Positions 1-8,341 of a stretch of 64,000 nt of DNA are shown in pieces. The notes under the pieces are model-generated. The model saw only the letters and a list, made by a program, of their open reading frames with translations. It did no database searches and was not told where the DNA came from. Positions within the stretch are counted from its first letter, which is position 1, and every line of letters starts with the position of its first letter. Origin of the DNA: Sphingobacteriales bacterium (GTDB taxonomy: Bacteria; Bacteroidota; Bacteroidia; Chitinophagales; Chitinophagaceae); NCBI GenBank assembly GCA_027484425.1, contig JAIXSZ010000056.1, positions 91,859-155,858 on the forward strand. Reading direction: 5' to 3'. The translations under genes and the position numbers were made by a program.

Positions 1-200
1 AATAGTTCTTGCTCTTGTCCTAACTTCCAAGAAGCTGATGGGCCAAATGACATAGACTTAAGAGAATTGTCTATACTATTTCTCTCTTCGCTCAGGACTA
101 CTTGCTCAGTATTTCGCTGTTGGGCATACACTGCTTCAGTTGATATCAAAGCCGATAAAGAGAACGCAACTACAGCAATACGATTTGTAAAACTCATCAT
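1..200 (-). CDS. Secreted protein of unknown function, 3' part cut off by window edge
   Basis: Only the first 66 codons are present. The product starts at the ATG complementary to 198-200 with a clear signal peptide (Met-Met-Ser-Phe-Thr-Asn-Arg, a hydrophobic stretch, then cleavage near Val-Tyr-Ala-Gln-Gln), so it is exported. The visible mature part is polar and Ser/Glu rich and matches no family I recognise. It lies 10 bases downstream of the stop of the next minus-strand gene (211-648), so the two are probably cotranscribed. The open frame runs off position 1, so length and function cannot be judged. Confidence 0.65.
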   Translation of the reverse strand, partial: MMSFTNRIAVVAFSLSALISTEAVYAQQRNTEQVVLSEERNSIDNSLKSMSFGPSASWKLGQEQEL

Positions 201-210
201 ATAAAATATT

Positions 211-648
211 TTACTTGCTTTCTGTGTTTAAATATTTTAGAAAATACTTTTTCGTGACATAATACCCCAACCAAGACAAAGGCAAATGGAGTAATACAGA
301 TAATACAGATAAGAATACTGGGTTACCATCCAGTTTAGTTATCGTAAAAACCTCACCCAAACTAATAACGAGACCAACAATAAAAGCTGGAATCGAGGAC
401 GGTTTTGAGTAAACGAGTGTAGATATTACTCCTGCCAAAGTTGACACAAGAGCAATATTTAATAACATCAAAAAATAAAAACTGGAAGATACTTGACTGA
501 AAAACAAGATTGAAGATTCCCTGCCAGACATACCGAAACTAGTAGGCATAGGGTACATTGCATGAATCCCTCTCTCTCCTAACACCTGCAAAATCATGCC
601 AGACATCACACCCGCTACAACAGGCAAAATTAACTTTGGTATACTCAT
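211..648 (-). CDS. Small integral membrane protein, unknown function
   Basis: About 145 residues with four likely membrane segments: an N-terminal one rich in Val/Gly/Met, a central Phe/Leu-rich one, one containing Ala-Gly-Val-Ile-Ser-Thr and a C-terminal one ending in a Lys/Tyr-rich tail. The open frame begins at a TTG at 675, but the ATG at 648 (Met-Ser-Ile-Pro-Lys) directly precedes the first hydrophobic helix and is the better start. No catalytic or binding motif is visible. It precedes the truncated secreted-protein gene by 10 bases on the same strand and is probably the first gene of that unit. Family unknown to me. Confidence 0.6.
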   Translation of the reverse strand: MSIPKLILPVVAGVMSGMILQVLGERGIHAMYPMPTSFGMSGRESSILFFSQVSSSFYFLMLLNIALVSTLAGVISTLVYSKPSSIPAFIVGLVISLGEVFTITKLDGNPVFLSVLSVLLHLPLSWLGYYVTKKYFLKYLNTESK

Positions 649-1164
649 GGTCGTATAGCTAAGTAAAGTTAACAACTTTTAATGAGAAAAGCCAATCGAT
701 ATATAAATATATACCCTACGCCGTCAAAGTATTCAATAAATAATACTGCATTAAAATTCGACCGACAAAGGCAGAGACATAATTCCAGCAACAAAACTTT
801 GTGAGGTAATAAAACAGCCATTTATGATGTTATCACGAATCTGAAAACCAATTAGAAAAACACAAGAAGGATTTGTTGATTGAGGCATTTTATCTTTTCA
901 GGTAAAGATTGATAATGCTATTGCGAATCTGCATGCAAGAAGCAGACGCGTGAGATAGATCTCGTTATGCATGAGACCTTAAAAGTTCATCTTTTACCTA
1001 TTTTGTCTGTTGCGCCAATAAAATCGAATTAATTATAAAATACATGCTAGTGAAGTTGACTAGTAACTGCATTTTGTGTTACAAAAAATGTGATGTTTTC
1101 TTAAAAATAAAATCTGGAATAAGGAAAACGACGATTCTAGCAATTATATTTGTTGCACCGTCTT
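649..1164. other. Intergenic region between divergent genes
   Basis: About 500 bases, AT-rich, between the minus-strand membrane protein and the plus-strand lipid A deacylase. An open frame (1044-1283) enters it but has no signal peptide or recognisable motif and overlaps the next gene out of frame, so I do not call it. Apart from a -7-like box at 1145-1152 I see no RNA gene or strong hairpin with a T-tract. Confidence 0.5.
1145..1152 (+). promoter_or_regulatory. Candidate -7 box (TATATTTG) for the lipid A deacylase gene
   Basis: Exact match to the Bacteroidota TAnnTTTG -7 element, 12 bases before the preferred ATG at 1165. No TTG (-33) lies at a suitable distance, so support is from one element only. 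Confidence 0.35.
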
Positions 1165-2295
1165 ATGCTGTTGAGATATACTATAAACACATTCTTTCTT
1201 TTTTTTCTGACTATCAAAGGCATAGCTCAGACCAGCAAACCACTCTCTGGTTTCTGTATAGAAACCAATGCAATGAGTGGTAAAGTGATAAAACATACAG
1301 AAAGATTCAAGCTACCTGTACCTGACCAATCAACAGCGGTTGATATAAATCTACAATGGAAGACATTCGGTAAAAAGCAATGGCACCAACGGAGGCGTTA
1401 CCCTGTAATAGGGATTGCATTTGCTTACACGAATTATGGTATGGATTCGCTGTATGGCAGGTGTTACAGTATTTACCCTAACATTGAAATACCCATCATT
1501 ACCGGCAACAAACTACAATGGACTGTGAGAATAGGTGATGGCGCTGGCTATGTAACCCGCAAATATCAGCGACGTTCCCCTATCGACACACTAAACAATG
1601 CTATAGGTAGCCACCTGAACGATTATGCTTCGTTTCTTACAGATGTGCGTTACCATGTGAACGACCATTGGGATTTACAAGCAGGTCTGAATTTCTCACA
1701 TATCTCCAATGCTTCATTTCATCAACCCAATCTGGGTATTAATATGTGGGGTGGGCATGTGGGTATCAAGTATTACCCTGTCACCTCTTCACCACAACGA
1801 ATTACTCATGATTTACCTCATCTGTCCAATCGATGGCTGGCACAATTCAGGCTAACTATGGGTTATAATCAGTCGAACGCACCACTAGGTCCATCCTATC
1901 CTATCTACCTAGCGACAGTACTTGCAAGCAAAAGGTGGATAGGCAAAAACAAGATGTTTTTCGGGCTCGACTATTCCTATCATCAGCAGATCTATGCTTT
2001 TTTGCGGAACAACTCTTTTGTGGAACCAGGCACTGAATACAAAAACTCCTACAAAACCGCCGTACTAGCTGGAAATGAATTCTTGTTAGGTAGGTTAGGT
2101 GTAGTGCTGCAAGCTGGTTATTACCTGCGACAAGCCTTTCAAACACAAGGAAAAGTATATCAGAAAATAGGTGGCAACTATTACATCACCCAGCGCGAAC
2201 ATGGACCTATAAAAGAAGCCTACCTATGTGCGTTTCTAAAAACTCACTTATCTACCGCGGAGCTAGCTGAATTTGGTTTTGGGATGAGTTTTTGA
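1165..2295 (+). CDS. Acyloxyacyl hydrolase / PagL-like lipid A deacylase, outer-membrane barrel
   Basis: A 376-residue exported protein. The first 23-25 residues are a signal peptide ending near Gly-Ile-Ala-Gln. The body has alternating aromatic/polar strands of an outer-membrane beta-barrel. Around residues 180-205 it contains Phe-Ser-His-Ile-Ser-Asn-Ala followed by Gln-Pro-Asn-Leu-Gly-Ile-Asn, matching the His-x-Ser-Asn and Pro-Asn-x-Gly signature of PagL/acyloxyacyl hydrolases, with His and Ser as probable catalytic residues. Such enzymes remove an acyl chain from lipid A in the outer membrane. The open frame could start at a TTG at 1150, but that overlaps a -7 box, so ATG 1165 is chosen. 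It ends 19 bases from the convergent PAP2 gene. Confidence 0.72.
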   Translation: MLLRYTINTFFLFFLTIKGIAQTSKPLSGFCIETNAMSGKVIKHTERFKLPVPDQSTAVDINLQWKTFGKKQWHQRRRYPVIGIAFAYTNYGMDSLYGRCYSIYPNIEIPIITGNKLQWTVRIGDGAGYVTRKYQRRSPIDTLNNAIGSHLNDYASFLTDVRYHVNDHWDLQAGLNFSHISNASFHQPNLGINMWGGHVGIKYYPVTSSPQRITHDLPHLSNRWLAQFRLTMGYNQSNAPLGPSYPIYLATVLASKRWIGKNKMFFGLDYSYHQQIYAFLRNNSFVEPGTEYKNSYKTAVLAGNEFLLGRLGVVLQAGYYLRQAFQTQGKVYQKIGGNYYITQREHGPIKEAYLCAFLKTHLSTAELAEFGFGMSF

Positions 2296-2314
2296 TTTTT
2301 AGTAGGTCTATTTC

Positions 2315-2971
2315 TCATTGTAGTGGTTTTGCCCACTTTATTTTCTTTCCCAAATATCCGTTCATGATGACAAAACATATAGTCGTAACTATTACCCCTA
2401 CAATACTACCCATGTAAACATCTGCAAAAAAGTGCGCTGCCAGATACAGTCGTGAGTACGCTACCGACAATGCTAAAACAAAAAAAACAACTGCCCAAGG
2501 GCGATGTGAGGGATATAGCAATAATGATAAAAAGCAAAAAAAGCTAAATGCGCCCTCCGTATGACCCGATGGGAAACTATGGTGGTACAATGATGGCCAA
2601 TGGGGTAATTTATGTATCCATAAGGCATCAGAAAAGTACTTTAGTGGTCGTGGCTCATCAAACCAAGCTTTCATTCCCTGTTGTGTTAGCATAGGAACTA
2701 CATTGCAAACTATAGCAACAATTAGATACCACCAATTTCGATACGAAGGAATAATTAGTAACAATAGTAAGACAGGCACCACTACCTCTGCTTGCCCAAA
2801 ATGAGTAATGCGATACATTAAAGCATCTAGAAAACGAGTGTGACGCGAATTGACGAAAAAGAATAGAAACTCCTTACTATAATTGTTGATTAAAAAAGCA
2901 CCAACAATGAGCCAAACCAAAAATGGATAGACAAAAAATGGGTTAAATATGTGACGCTTATTGCTGCCCAC
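2315..2971 (-). CDS. PAP2-family membrane phosphatase
   Basis: 218 residues with about six membrane segments. All three motifs of the PAP2 lipid phosphatase superfamily are visible: Lys-x6-Arg-Pro (KAWFDEPRP, about residue 100), Pro-Ser-Gly-His (about 133) and Ser-Arg-x5-His-x3-Asp (about 170). The catalytic histidines of motifs 2 and 3 are present. Members dephosphorylate undecaprenyl pyrophosphate, phosphatidylglycerophosphate or lipid A at the periplasmic face; the substrate here cannot be fixed from sequence. Its start codon lies inside the end of the upstream lptF-type gene (14-base overlap), so translation is probably coupled, and a lipid A or carrier-lipid phosphate is a reasonable guess. 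Confidence 0.88.
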   Translation of the reverse strand: MGSNKRHIFNPFFVYPFLVWLIVGAFLINNYSKEFLFFFVNSRHTRFLDALMYRITHFGQAEVVVPVLLLLLIIPSYRNWWYLIVAIVCNVVPMLTQQGMKAWFDEPRPLKYFSDALWIHKLPHWPSLYHHSFPSGHTEGAFSFFCFLSLLLYPSHRPWAVVFFVLALSVAYSRLYLAAHFFADVYMGSIVGVIVTTICFVIMNGYLGKKIKWAKPLQ

Positions 2972-4439
2972 TCTGTTTTTGATTTTCTATGTTTTGTTTT
3001 TTGTTTAATCGGTCAGTTACTGCCCGATACATTTTTTTGTACCAGTCTGCGGTAAAAACCCTTGAATCATTTCTAGCAGCTTTTATTAGCACAAAAGCAA
3101 CAGGCAACAGTGCAATTGATGACATCCACATTCCTAACCAAGGGGCTACTGACTCAGCTTTGGCTAATTTTTCACCAGATATATTAAGTATGTGAAATGC
3201 GACAAAAAAAGCAACAGCAATAACCAGCGGCATGCCCAAACCACCTTTTCTGATAATAGCACCTAATGGAGCACCAATTAAAAACAAAAGTAAACAAGCA
3301 AATGAAAGTGTAAATTTCCGATGCAATTCTATCTCGTATCTCAAATAGTTTTCAGTCTGTAGTTTGTAGTCAAGCGCTGTAACATCCATCAGCGATTTAA
3401 AGTTCCTAACATTGTTTATAACAGCTTGCAGTACTGGTTTTCTCAAAGAATCAGCTATTAATTCCACAAAACTGCTGTCATAATCTCTGGTGTTGTATCC
3501 TTTTTCAGCAAGTGCAATTTTCATTCTATCGCCTTCCTTGCTTTGGGTTTCTAGTATGAGGTAGGGTGCCAAGTAGGAATTAATGTTAGCAGCACTGTGT
3601 TGCTGATTCTTCTTCAAACTATCAATATTTTCCACAAGTTGAGCCACATTCATCATTTGGTTGGCATTCTTAAAACCGTCTTCGTTGCTGCGGGTAAACT
3701 TAAACCCTGACAAATCAAACACTTTATCCCACTCATCAAAGTGCATTCTTATTTGGGTAAAATTATGCGCACCGTTTTCATAACCTTCATGATACTGCCA
3801 ACCGTCTTTTAACCGGAATATCAACCTTTGCTTGTCTGGTGTAGCTATCATTTCACCTTCTTTGGCCATAACCAGCTTGTTGTTGCCTACCATATCGCTA
3901 TGGTCATAGATCATCACATCTCTTATTACCCTACCATCTTTATCCTTGCTACCTACCCTAATTGAGTATCCTTGTATGTCATTATTAAACTGATCTGCTC
4001 GTATATTTAGGGTAGGCTTAGAGTTGCGCACATCATAGAGTAGTGAGAGTGCTTTCAGATTGGCTACAGGAATAACATTATTGGCAAACACAAATGCCAA
4101 ACCAGATACAAAAAGAATGAAAATAAACAATGGCTGCATAAACCGGAGCAGGGATATACCTGAGGATTTGATGGCAACGAGCTCGAAATTTTCACCCATG
4201 TTGCCAAATGTCATTATAGAAGACAGCAATACAGCCAAGGGTAATGCTAAGGGTACTAAAGTTGTAGATATATATACTAGAAGCTGAAGTAACAAAAGGG
4301 CTCCTACACCTTTACCTATCATTTCATCCATATACAGCCAAAAGAACTGCATCATTAGCACAAACAGTGATACAAAAAATGTAACAATGAAAGGCCCGAT
4401 AAAACTTCGTACCAGCAATATGTCGAGCTTCTTAATCAA
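2958..4439 (-). CDS. LptF/LptG-family LPS export permease (YjgP/YjgQ)
   Basis: 493 residues. N-terminal membrane helices beginning Asp-Ile-Leu-Leu-Val-Arg-Ser-Phe-Ile-Gly-Pro-Phe are typical of LptF/LptG, followed by a large periplasmic beta-jellyroll region (about 120-370) and a C-terminal bundle of three helices containing Ile-Gly-Ala-Pro-Leu-Gly-Ala-Ile-Ile-Arg-Lys-Gly-Gly-Leu-Gly, the conserved loop of this family. LptF and LptG form the membrane part of the LptB2FG transporter that extracts LPS from the inner membrane. The protein is longer than the roughly 360 residues of enterobacterial members, as in other Bacteroidota, mostly through the periplasmic region. Which of F or G it is cannot be decided here. 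Confidence 0.88.
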   Translation of the reverse strand: MIKKLDILLVRSFIGPFIVTFFVSLFVLMMQFFWLYMDEMIGKGVGALLLLQLLVYISTTLVPLALPLAVLLSSIMTFGNMGENFELVAIKSSGISLLRFMQPLFIFILFVSGLAFVFANNVIPVANLKALSLLYDVRNSKPTLNIRADQFNNDIQGYSIRVGSKDKDGRVIRDVMIYDHSDMVGNNKLVMAKEGEMIATPDKQRLIFRLKDGWQYHEGYENGAHNFTQIRMHFDEWDKVFDLSGFKFTRSNEDGFKNANQMMNVAQLVENIDSLKKNQQHSAANINSYLAPYLILETQSKEGDRMKIALAEKGYNTRDYDSSFVELIADSLRKPVLQAVINNVRNFKSLMDVTALDYKLQTENYLRYEIELHRKFTLSFACLLLFLIGAPLGAIIRKGGLGMPLVIAVAFFVAFHILNISGEKLAKAESVAPWLGMWMSSIALLPVAFVLIKAARNDSRVFTADWYKKMYRAVTDRLNKKQNIENQKQSGQQ

Positions 4440-4459
4440 TTAGGCGTTGTTTGTAGTTG

Positions 4460-4467
4460 CAAACGTA
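4460..4467 (-). promoter_or_regulatory. Candidate -7 box (TACGTTTG) for the lptF-type gene
   Basis: TAnnTTTG on the minus strand, about 20 bases before the ATG at 4439. No well-spaced TTG upstream. Confidence 0.4.
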
Positions 4468-4520
4468 CATAAAACATAAGCTATTTAATCTAACGGCTGG
4501 TAGCATTAACTTTTCATTCG

Positions 4521-4552
4521 AAAAAAACAATCCGTATCGTTGATACGGATTG
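4521..4552 (-). terminator. Rho-independent terminator of the START-like gene
   Basis: Perfect 11-bp stem (4528-4538 with 4542-4552, loop of 3) followed on the minus strand by a run of seven T (complement of 4521-4527). It lies 80 bases downstream of the minus-strand gene 4633-5016. Confidence 0.8.
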
Positions 4553-4632
4553 AGGGTTTGAAAAACTATAAAAAACATCACCCATTACCGCAGCGAAGAC
4601 TGCAATAGATTATTAAATGATGTAGAATTACA

Positions 4633-5016
4633 TTATGCTCCTATTCTGTGCTTGAGGTCATGTACTTGTGAGCTCCAAAGTCTTTCCTGATCTTTTACAT
4701 CAGCCTTGTCTGCGAAGTCAGTGATTCTGAGTATTGTTTCATTTGTTACAGGACTTTGCTCAATGCTGAATTCAAAGAACTCATCATTAGAATAGTGATC
4801 CCAGCGATAACGAACAAATTCGTTTTCAACATGCTCCAAAAGCTGGGCGGTATCAGTACTGCCGTTCCAGGAAAAATAGTAATTACTATCTCTTTGGTCA
4901 ACTTTATCTGCAAACCACTCTTGCAAGCCTACGGGCGTAAACAAAAACTCGTATAAAATGTTGGGTGAGCAACGTATCGGAAACTCCACAGAGTACATTA
5001 TTTTCTTTTTACTCAT
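4633..5016 (-). CDS. START-like / SRPBCC-fold domain protein
   Basis: 127 residues. Features typical of AHSA1/START-like proteins: an early strand with Glu-Phe-Pro-Ile, a helix followed by Gly-Leu-Gln-Glu-Trp-Phe-Ala-Asp (the usual TxxGLxxWfad turn), then strands with Tyr-Tyr-Phe-Ser-Trp-Asn-Gly and Val-Arg-Tyr-Arg-Trp. The fold is a helix-grip cavity for a hydrophobic ligand, but no ligand can be deduced. A single-domain, stand-alone cytoplasmic protein common in Bacteroidota. It is divergent from rpoD. Confidence 0.75.
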   Translation of the reverse strand: MSKKKIMYSVEFPIRCSPNILYEFLFTPVGLQEWFADKVDQRDSNYYFSWNGSTDTAQLLEHVENEFVRYRWDHYSNDEFFEFSIEQSPVTNETILRITDFADKADVKDQERLWSSQVHDLKHRIGA

Positions 5017-5160
5017 CGTTGTGCTGTTCTCTAGTTATTAGTTGGGTGCAATAATAAAAAAATGCAACTACAATCAAAATTTATTTCGTGTTTGTTTTAG
5101 ATATTTTATTACACCATCTAGATCATATAAGGTTTTGTTGTTAAGGCAATCATAATTTTT

Positions 5161-5192
5161 TTTGGGTTGGATTGATAAGACCCTTAGTTTTG
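5161..5192 (+). promoter_or_regulatory. Candidate rpoD promoter (TTTG-N20-TAGTTTTG)
   Basis: A TTTG at 5161-5164 and TAGTTTTG at 5185-5192 with 20 bases between match the Bacteroidota -33/-7 pattern. The box lies 80 bases before the preferred rpoD ATG. Confidence 0.45.
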
Positions 5193-5271
5193 TAAGTATA
5201 ATGTCAACTTTCATTGATGCTATTAGTTGTGAGTTAATTTTTTCAAACCACTCAATTCATTGCCTATGTCT

Positions 5272-6141
5272 ATGCGTCAGCTAAAGATCACGAAATCAAT
5301 TACGAATCGTGAGAGCCAATCTCTAGAAAAATATCTTCAGGAAATCGGTAAAGTTGATTTGATCACGCCAGAAGAAGAAGTACAACTCGCCATCAGGATA
5401 AAGCAGGGCGACCAGTATGCACTTGAAAAACTTACCAAAGCGAATCTTAGGTTCGTAGTATCGGTAGCCAAACAATATCAGAATCAGGGGCTGTCGTTAA
5501 GCGATCTAATAAACGAGGGTAATTTGGGGCTTATTAAAGCTGCTCAACGTTTTGATGAAACCAGAGGTTTCAAATTCATTTCTTATGCAGTTTGGTGGAT
5601 TCGCCAGTCTATATTGCAAGCACTTGCTGAGCAATCGCGTATTGTGCGTCTACCGCTTAACAAAGTAGGTCTATCTAATAAAATCAGTAAAGCTTATTCA
5701 CAACTTGAACAAGAGTTTGAACGTGAGCCATCTACTGAGGAACTTGCAGAACTGCTGGAGATAGGCACTGAAGAGGTAGAGACAACATTAGGTGTAGCAG
5801 CGAGGCACGTATCTGTAGATGCGCCCTTTGTAGACAGCGAGGATAATACGCTTCTAGATGTACTGGAAAATCCAAACTCTGATTCAGCTGATTCGGAGTT
5901 ATATCATGGTGAGTCATTGAGATGCGAAATTGAACGTTCGCTAAGTACACTTACAGATCGTCAGCGCGATGTTATAAAACTATACTTTGGTATAGGTGTG
6001 GCTAACCCAATGAGTTTGGAAGACATAGGTGAAAAGTTTTCACTTACTCGCGAACGTGTTCGCCAGATAAAGGACAAAGCAATAACAAAATTGCGCACAG
6101 CTAGTCGGTGTCAATTACTGAAAACATACTTAGGCAATTAA
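5272..6141 (+). CDS. rpoD: Principal RNA polymerase sigma factor (sigma-70 group, RpoD/SigA)
   Basis: 289 residues starting Met-Arg-Gln-Leu-Lys-Ile-Thr-Lys, the usual N-terminus of Bacteroidota RpoD. Region 1.2 ([10 protein letters not shown]), region 2 ([28 protein letters not shown]), region 3 and the region 4 helix-turn-helix ([10 protein letters not shown]) are all present. Region 1.1 is absent, as normal in this phylum. This factor recognises the TTG/TAnnTTTG promoters seen in the window. A TTG at 5260 opens the frame slightly earlier; ATG 5272 fits the family. Confidence 0.96.
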   Translation: MRQLKITKSITNRESQSLEKYLQEIGKVDLITPEEEVQLAIRIKQGDQYALEKLTKANLRFVVSVAKQYQNQGLSLSDLINEGNLGLIKAAQRFDETRGFKFISYAVWWIRQSILQALAEQSRIVRLPLNKVGLSNKISKAYSQLEQEFEREPSTEELAELLEIGTEEVETTLGVAARHVSVDAPFVDSEDNTLLDVLENPNSDSADSELYHGESLRCEIERSLSTLTDRQRDVIKLYFGIGVANPMSLEDIGEKFSLTRERVRQIKDKAITKLRTASRCQLLKTYLGN

Positions 6142-6165
6142 TATTCGTTACCTATTGTAATCAGA

Positions 6166-6197
6166 GGGGCAAAGATTAACTTTCTTTGCCCCTTTTT
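6166..6197 (+). terminator. Rho-independent terminator of rpoD
   Basis: 10-bp GC-rich stem (6166-6175 with 6183-6192), 7-base loop and five T, 24 bases after the rpoD stop. Confidence 0.88.
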
Positions 6198-6291
6198 AAT
6201 GTTTGTTACACAACAGTTGATCAACAGGAGCAATAAACAGATCCCACACAAACTCAGTTGTAAGCGTACAGCAGGAATTAACAATAAACGA

Positions 6292-6330
6292 ACAATGCCA
6301 ATACATTGATAATCAATGTATTGGCATTGT
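6292..6330. terminator. Long perfect inverted repeat between convergent genes, probable terminator
   Basis: 19-base arms (6292-6310 and 6312-6330) form a nearly unbroken hairpin 22 bases beyond the end of the minus-strand hexosaminidase. There is no strong T-tract on either side, so the terminator role is inferred from position. Confidence 0.5.
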
Positions 6331-6352
6331 TACTTGATTCATTATTCAATAA

Positions 6353-8212
6353 CTAATTCTCCATTTTAACAGTATTCACTATGCTTCTTTTTCCTGATGC
6401 AGTTATAGCTATACTTTTAAATATTATAGTGTTTCTTTCAGGGACAGTAAAGTCTACTGGTGCAGTATACACCATGTCGTTTTCGGTAGGTTCGTGCCCG
6501 TCAATGGTATAGTATATCTTGGCACCTGTGACTGGAGGGAGTAATTCTATCCTGAATTTATTGCCCTTTAGCACACTGTCTCCTGCGCCTAAAGGTACTG
6601 GTACTCTATAATTGTAGCCAGCCTGATCTAGAAGGAGCAGATGGCGGGGTATGCGTTGTTCAGAAAAGTTTTTATAATCTTTTTTGTCTTTTGGGGTCCA
6701 TGCAGTTTCGCTTAACGATAGCATTCTTGGTAGTAACATATATTCTGCTTTACCTGTTGTAGCTATATATTCGGTCCATAAGTTTGCTTGTACACCTATC
6801 ACCCTTTTCTGTTGCGCTTCATTTAGCACAGAAGGTATGGGGTCGTAATTATATGCCTTCTCTAATGGTGCGAAACCACCGATGCTTAATGGCTCTTGGC
6901 TAGATTTACTTTGTGTGTGGTCGAAATAAAGACCGCCACTACCTGGGGTCATTATCACATCGTGCCCTAATTGCGCAGCAGCTATTCCACCTTTTTCACC
7001 CCTCCAGCTCATTACGGTAGCATTCGGAGCCAATCCACCTTCTAGTATTTCATCCCAACCTATTATCTGCCTGCCTTGATTGTTTACAAATTTTTCGATT
7101 TTGCCAATAAAATAACTCTGCAAACCCTCCTCATTTTTTAGCTTTTGTTCTGCAATCAACTCTCTACAAAACTGTGATTTTTTCCATGATACTTTATTGC
7201 ACTCATCGCCACCTATATGTATATACTTACTCGGAAACAACTCCATAACCTCCCTCAGTATGTCATAAAGGGCATTAAATGTCTGCTCAGTAGGGCAAAA
7301 TGCGTCGTCGTAAACGCCCCAGGTTTCACCTACTTTGTAGGTTTTGGCTGCATCGCAGCTCCACTCAGGGTATGCGGCAAGTGCTGCCAATGAGTGACCA
7401 GGAAGCTCTATCTCTGGAATCACATTGATATATCTGGCAGTAGCATAGTCTACAATTTCTGATACTTCTTGCTGAGTATAGAAGCCACCATGAGGTGTAT
7501 TGTCATATAGGTCGGCAACACTTGTAGGTCCTGCGGCACGACCAATCTTTGTTTGTGCTCTTTTGCTACCTACTTCTGTCAGCTTAGGGTATTTTTTTAT
7601 TTCTATTCGCCATCCTTGGTCATCAGTGAGGTGCCAATGAAAATTATTGAGTTTATACATAGCCATCACGTCTATGTATTTTTTGACAAAAGCTACATCA
7701 AAAAAGTGCCTAGACACATCCAAATGCATACCCCTGTATGAAAACCTAGGGTAGTCTTTTATAGTTCCGCATGGTATGGTAGCATCTCCAATACTTCCTT
7801 TTTCCATTAGCTGAATTAGGGTCTGTATACCATAAAACATACCTGCGCCCCTACCCTTTAGCTCGATATTATTTTCGGTAATCTTCAATTCGTACCCTTC
7901 AGGAGGTAAATCGCCCTTGAAATTGAGAGATAACATAATAGTCTTATTCGTATTTACCTTTTTCTTGTCGAGACTACTCATATCTGTAACGCTCAATGCA
8001 AGATTGGATTTACGAAGATATTCTGCAAAAAAACGCATTGCTTTATGATTGGGCGAGTCTACCATTACTATCGTTTCTGAGGTAAACTTAAACACTCCTT
8101 TTCCTTTATCTACCGATACTGGCGCAGGTATAATGCCCATGTTAGGGTCGGATTTCTGAGCAAAAGCACTTGCTGGAAACGCCAACATCAATGCAACTAT
8201 TATTCTTTTCAT
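6353..8212 (-). CDS. Beta-N-acetylhexosaminidase, GH20, secreted
   Basis: 619 residues with a signal peptide (cleavage near Ala-Phe-Ala-Gln, residue 19). A GH20b-type N-terminal domain is followed by a TIM barrel starting at Tyr-Arg-Gly-Met-His-Leu-Asp-Val-Ser-Arg (159). His-Trp-His-Leu-Thr-Asp-Asp-Gln-Gly-Trp-Arg (192-202) and the catalytic Asp-Glu pair in Gly-Gly-Asp-Glu-Cys (336-337) are intact. The C-terminal 80 residues look like the Fn3/chitobiase-type domain. It removes terminal N-acetylglucosamine or N-acetylgalactosamine from chitooligosaccharides or glycoconjugates in the periplasm. The next upstream gene on the same strand is a GH2 enzyme, suggesting joint glycan degradation. Confidence 0.94.
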   Translation of the reverse strand: MKRIIVALMLAFPASAFAQKSDPNMGIIPAPVSVDKGKGVFKFTSETIVMVDSPNHKAMRFFAEYLRKSNLALSVTDMSSLDKKKVNTNKTIMLSLNFKGDLPPEGYELKITENNIELKGRGAGMFYGIQTLIQLMEKGSIGDATIPCGTIKDYPRFSYRGMHLDVSRHFFDVAFVKKYIDVMAMYKLNNFHWHLTDDQGWRIEIKKYPKLTEVGSKRAQTKIGRAAGPTSVADLYDNTPHGGFYTQQEVSEIVDYATARYINVIPEIELPGHSLAALAAYPEWSCDAAKTYKVGETWGVYDDAFCPTEQTFNALYDILREVMELFPSKYIHIGGDECNKVSWKKSQFCRELIAEQKLKNEEGLQSYFIGKIEKFVNNQGRQIIGWDEILEGGLAPNATVMSWRGEKGGIAAAQLGHDVIMTPGSGGLYFDHTQSKSSQEPLSIGGFAPLEKAYNYDPIPSVLNEAQQKRVIGVQANLWTEYIATTGKAEYMLLPRMLSLSETAWTPKDKKDYKNFSEQRIPRHLLLLDQAGYNYRVPVPLGAGDSVLKGNKFRIELLPPVTGAKIYYTIDGHEPTENDMVYTAPVDFTVPERNTIIFKSIAITASGKRSIVNTVKMEN

Positions 8213-8341
8213 ACTTTAGTATTAATAATTTATCCTAAGAAAATGGACACGTTAATCAGCCCAATAGCTATTGCAAGGTAGATAAAAACTATCTCTTACA
8301 CATACACCCAGCAGCTAAATATCTATTCTGTATTATTCTAT

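Noticed and set aside
1044..1283. 79-codon plus-strand open frame
   Set aside because: Overlaps the lipid A deacylase gene in another frame, has no signal or family motif, and the downstream gene explains the region.
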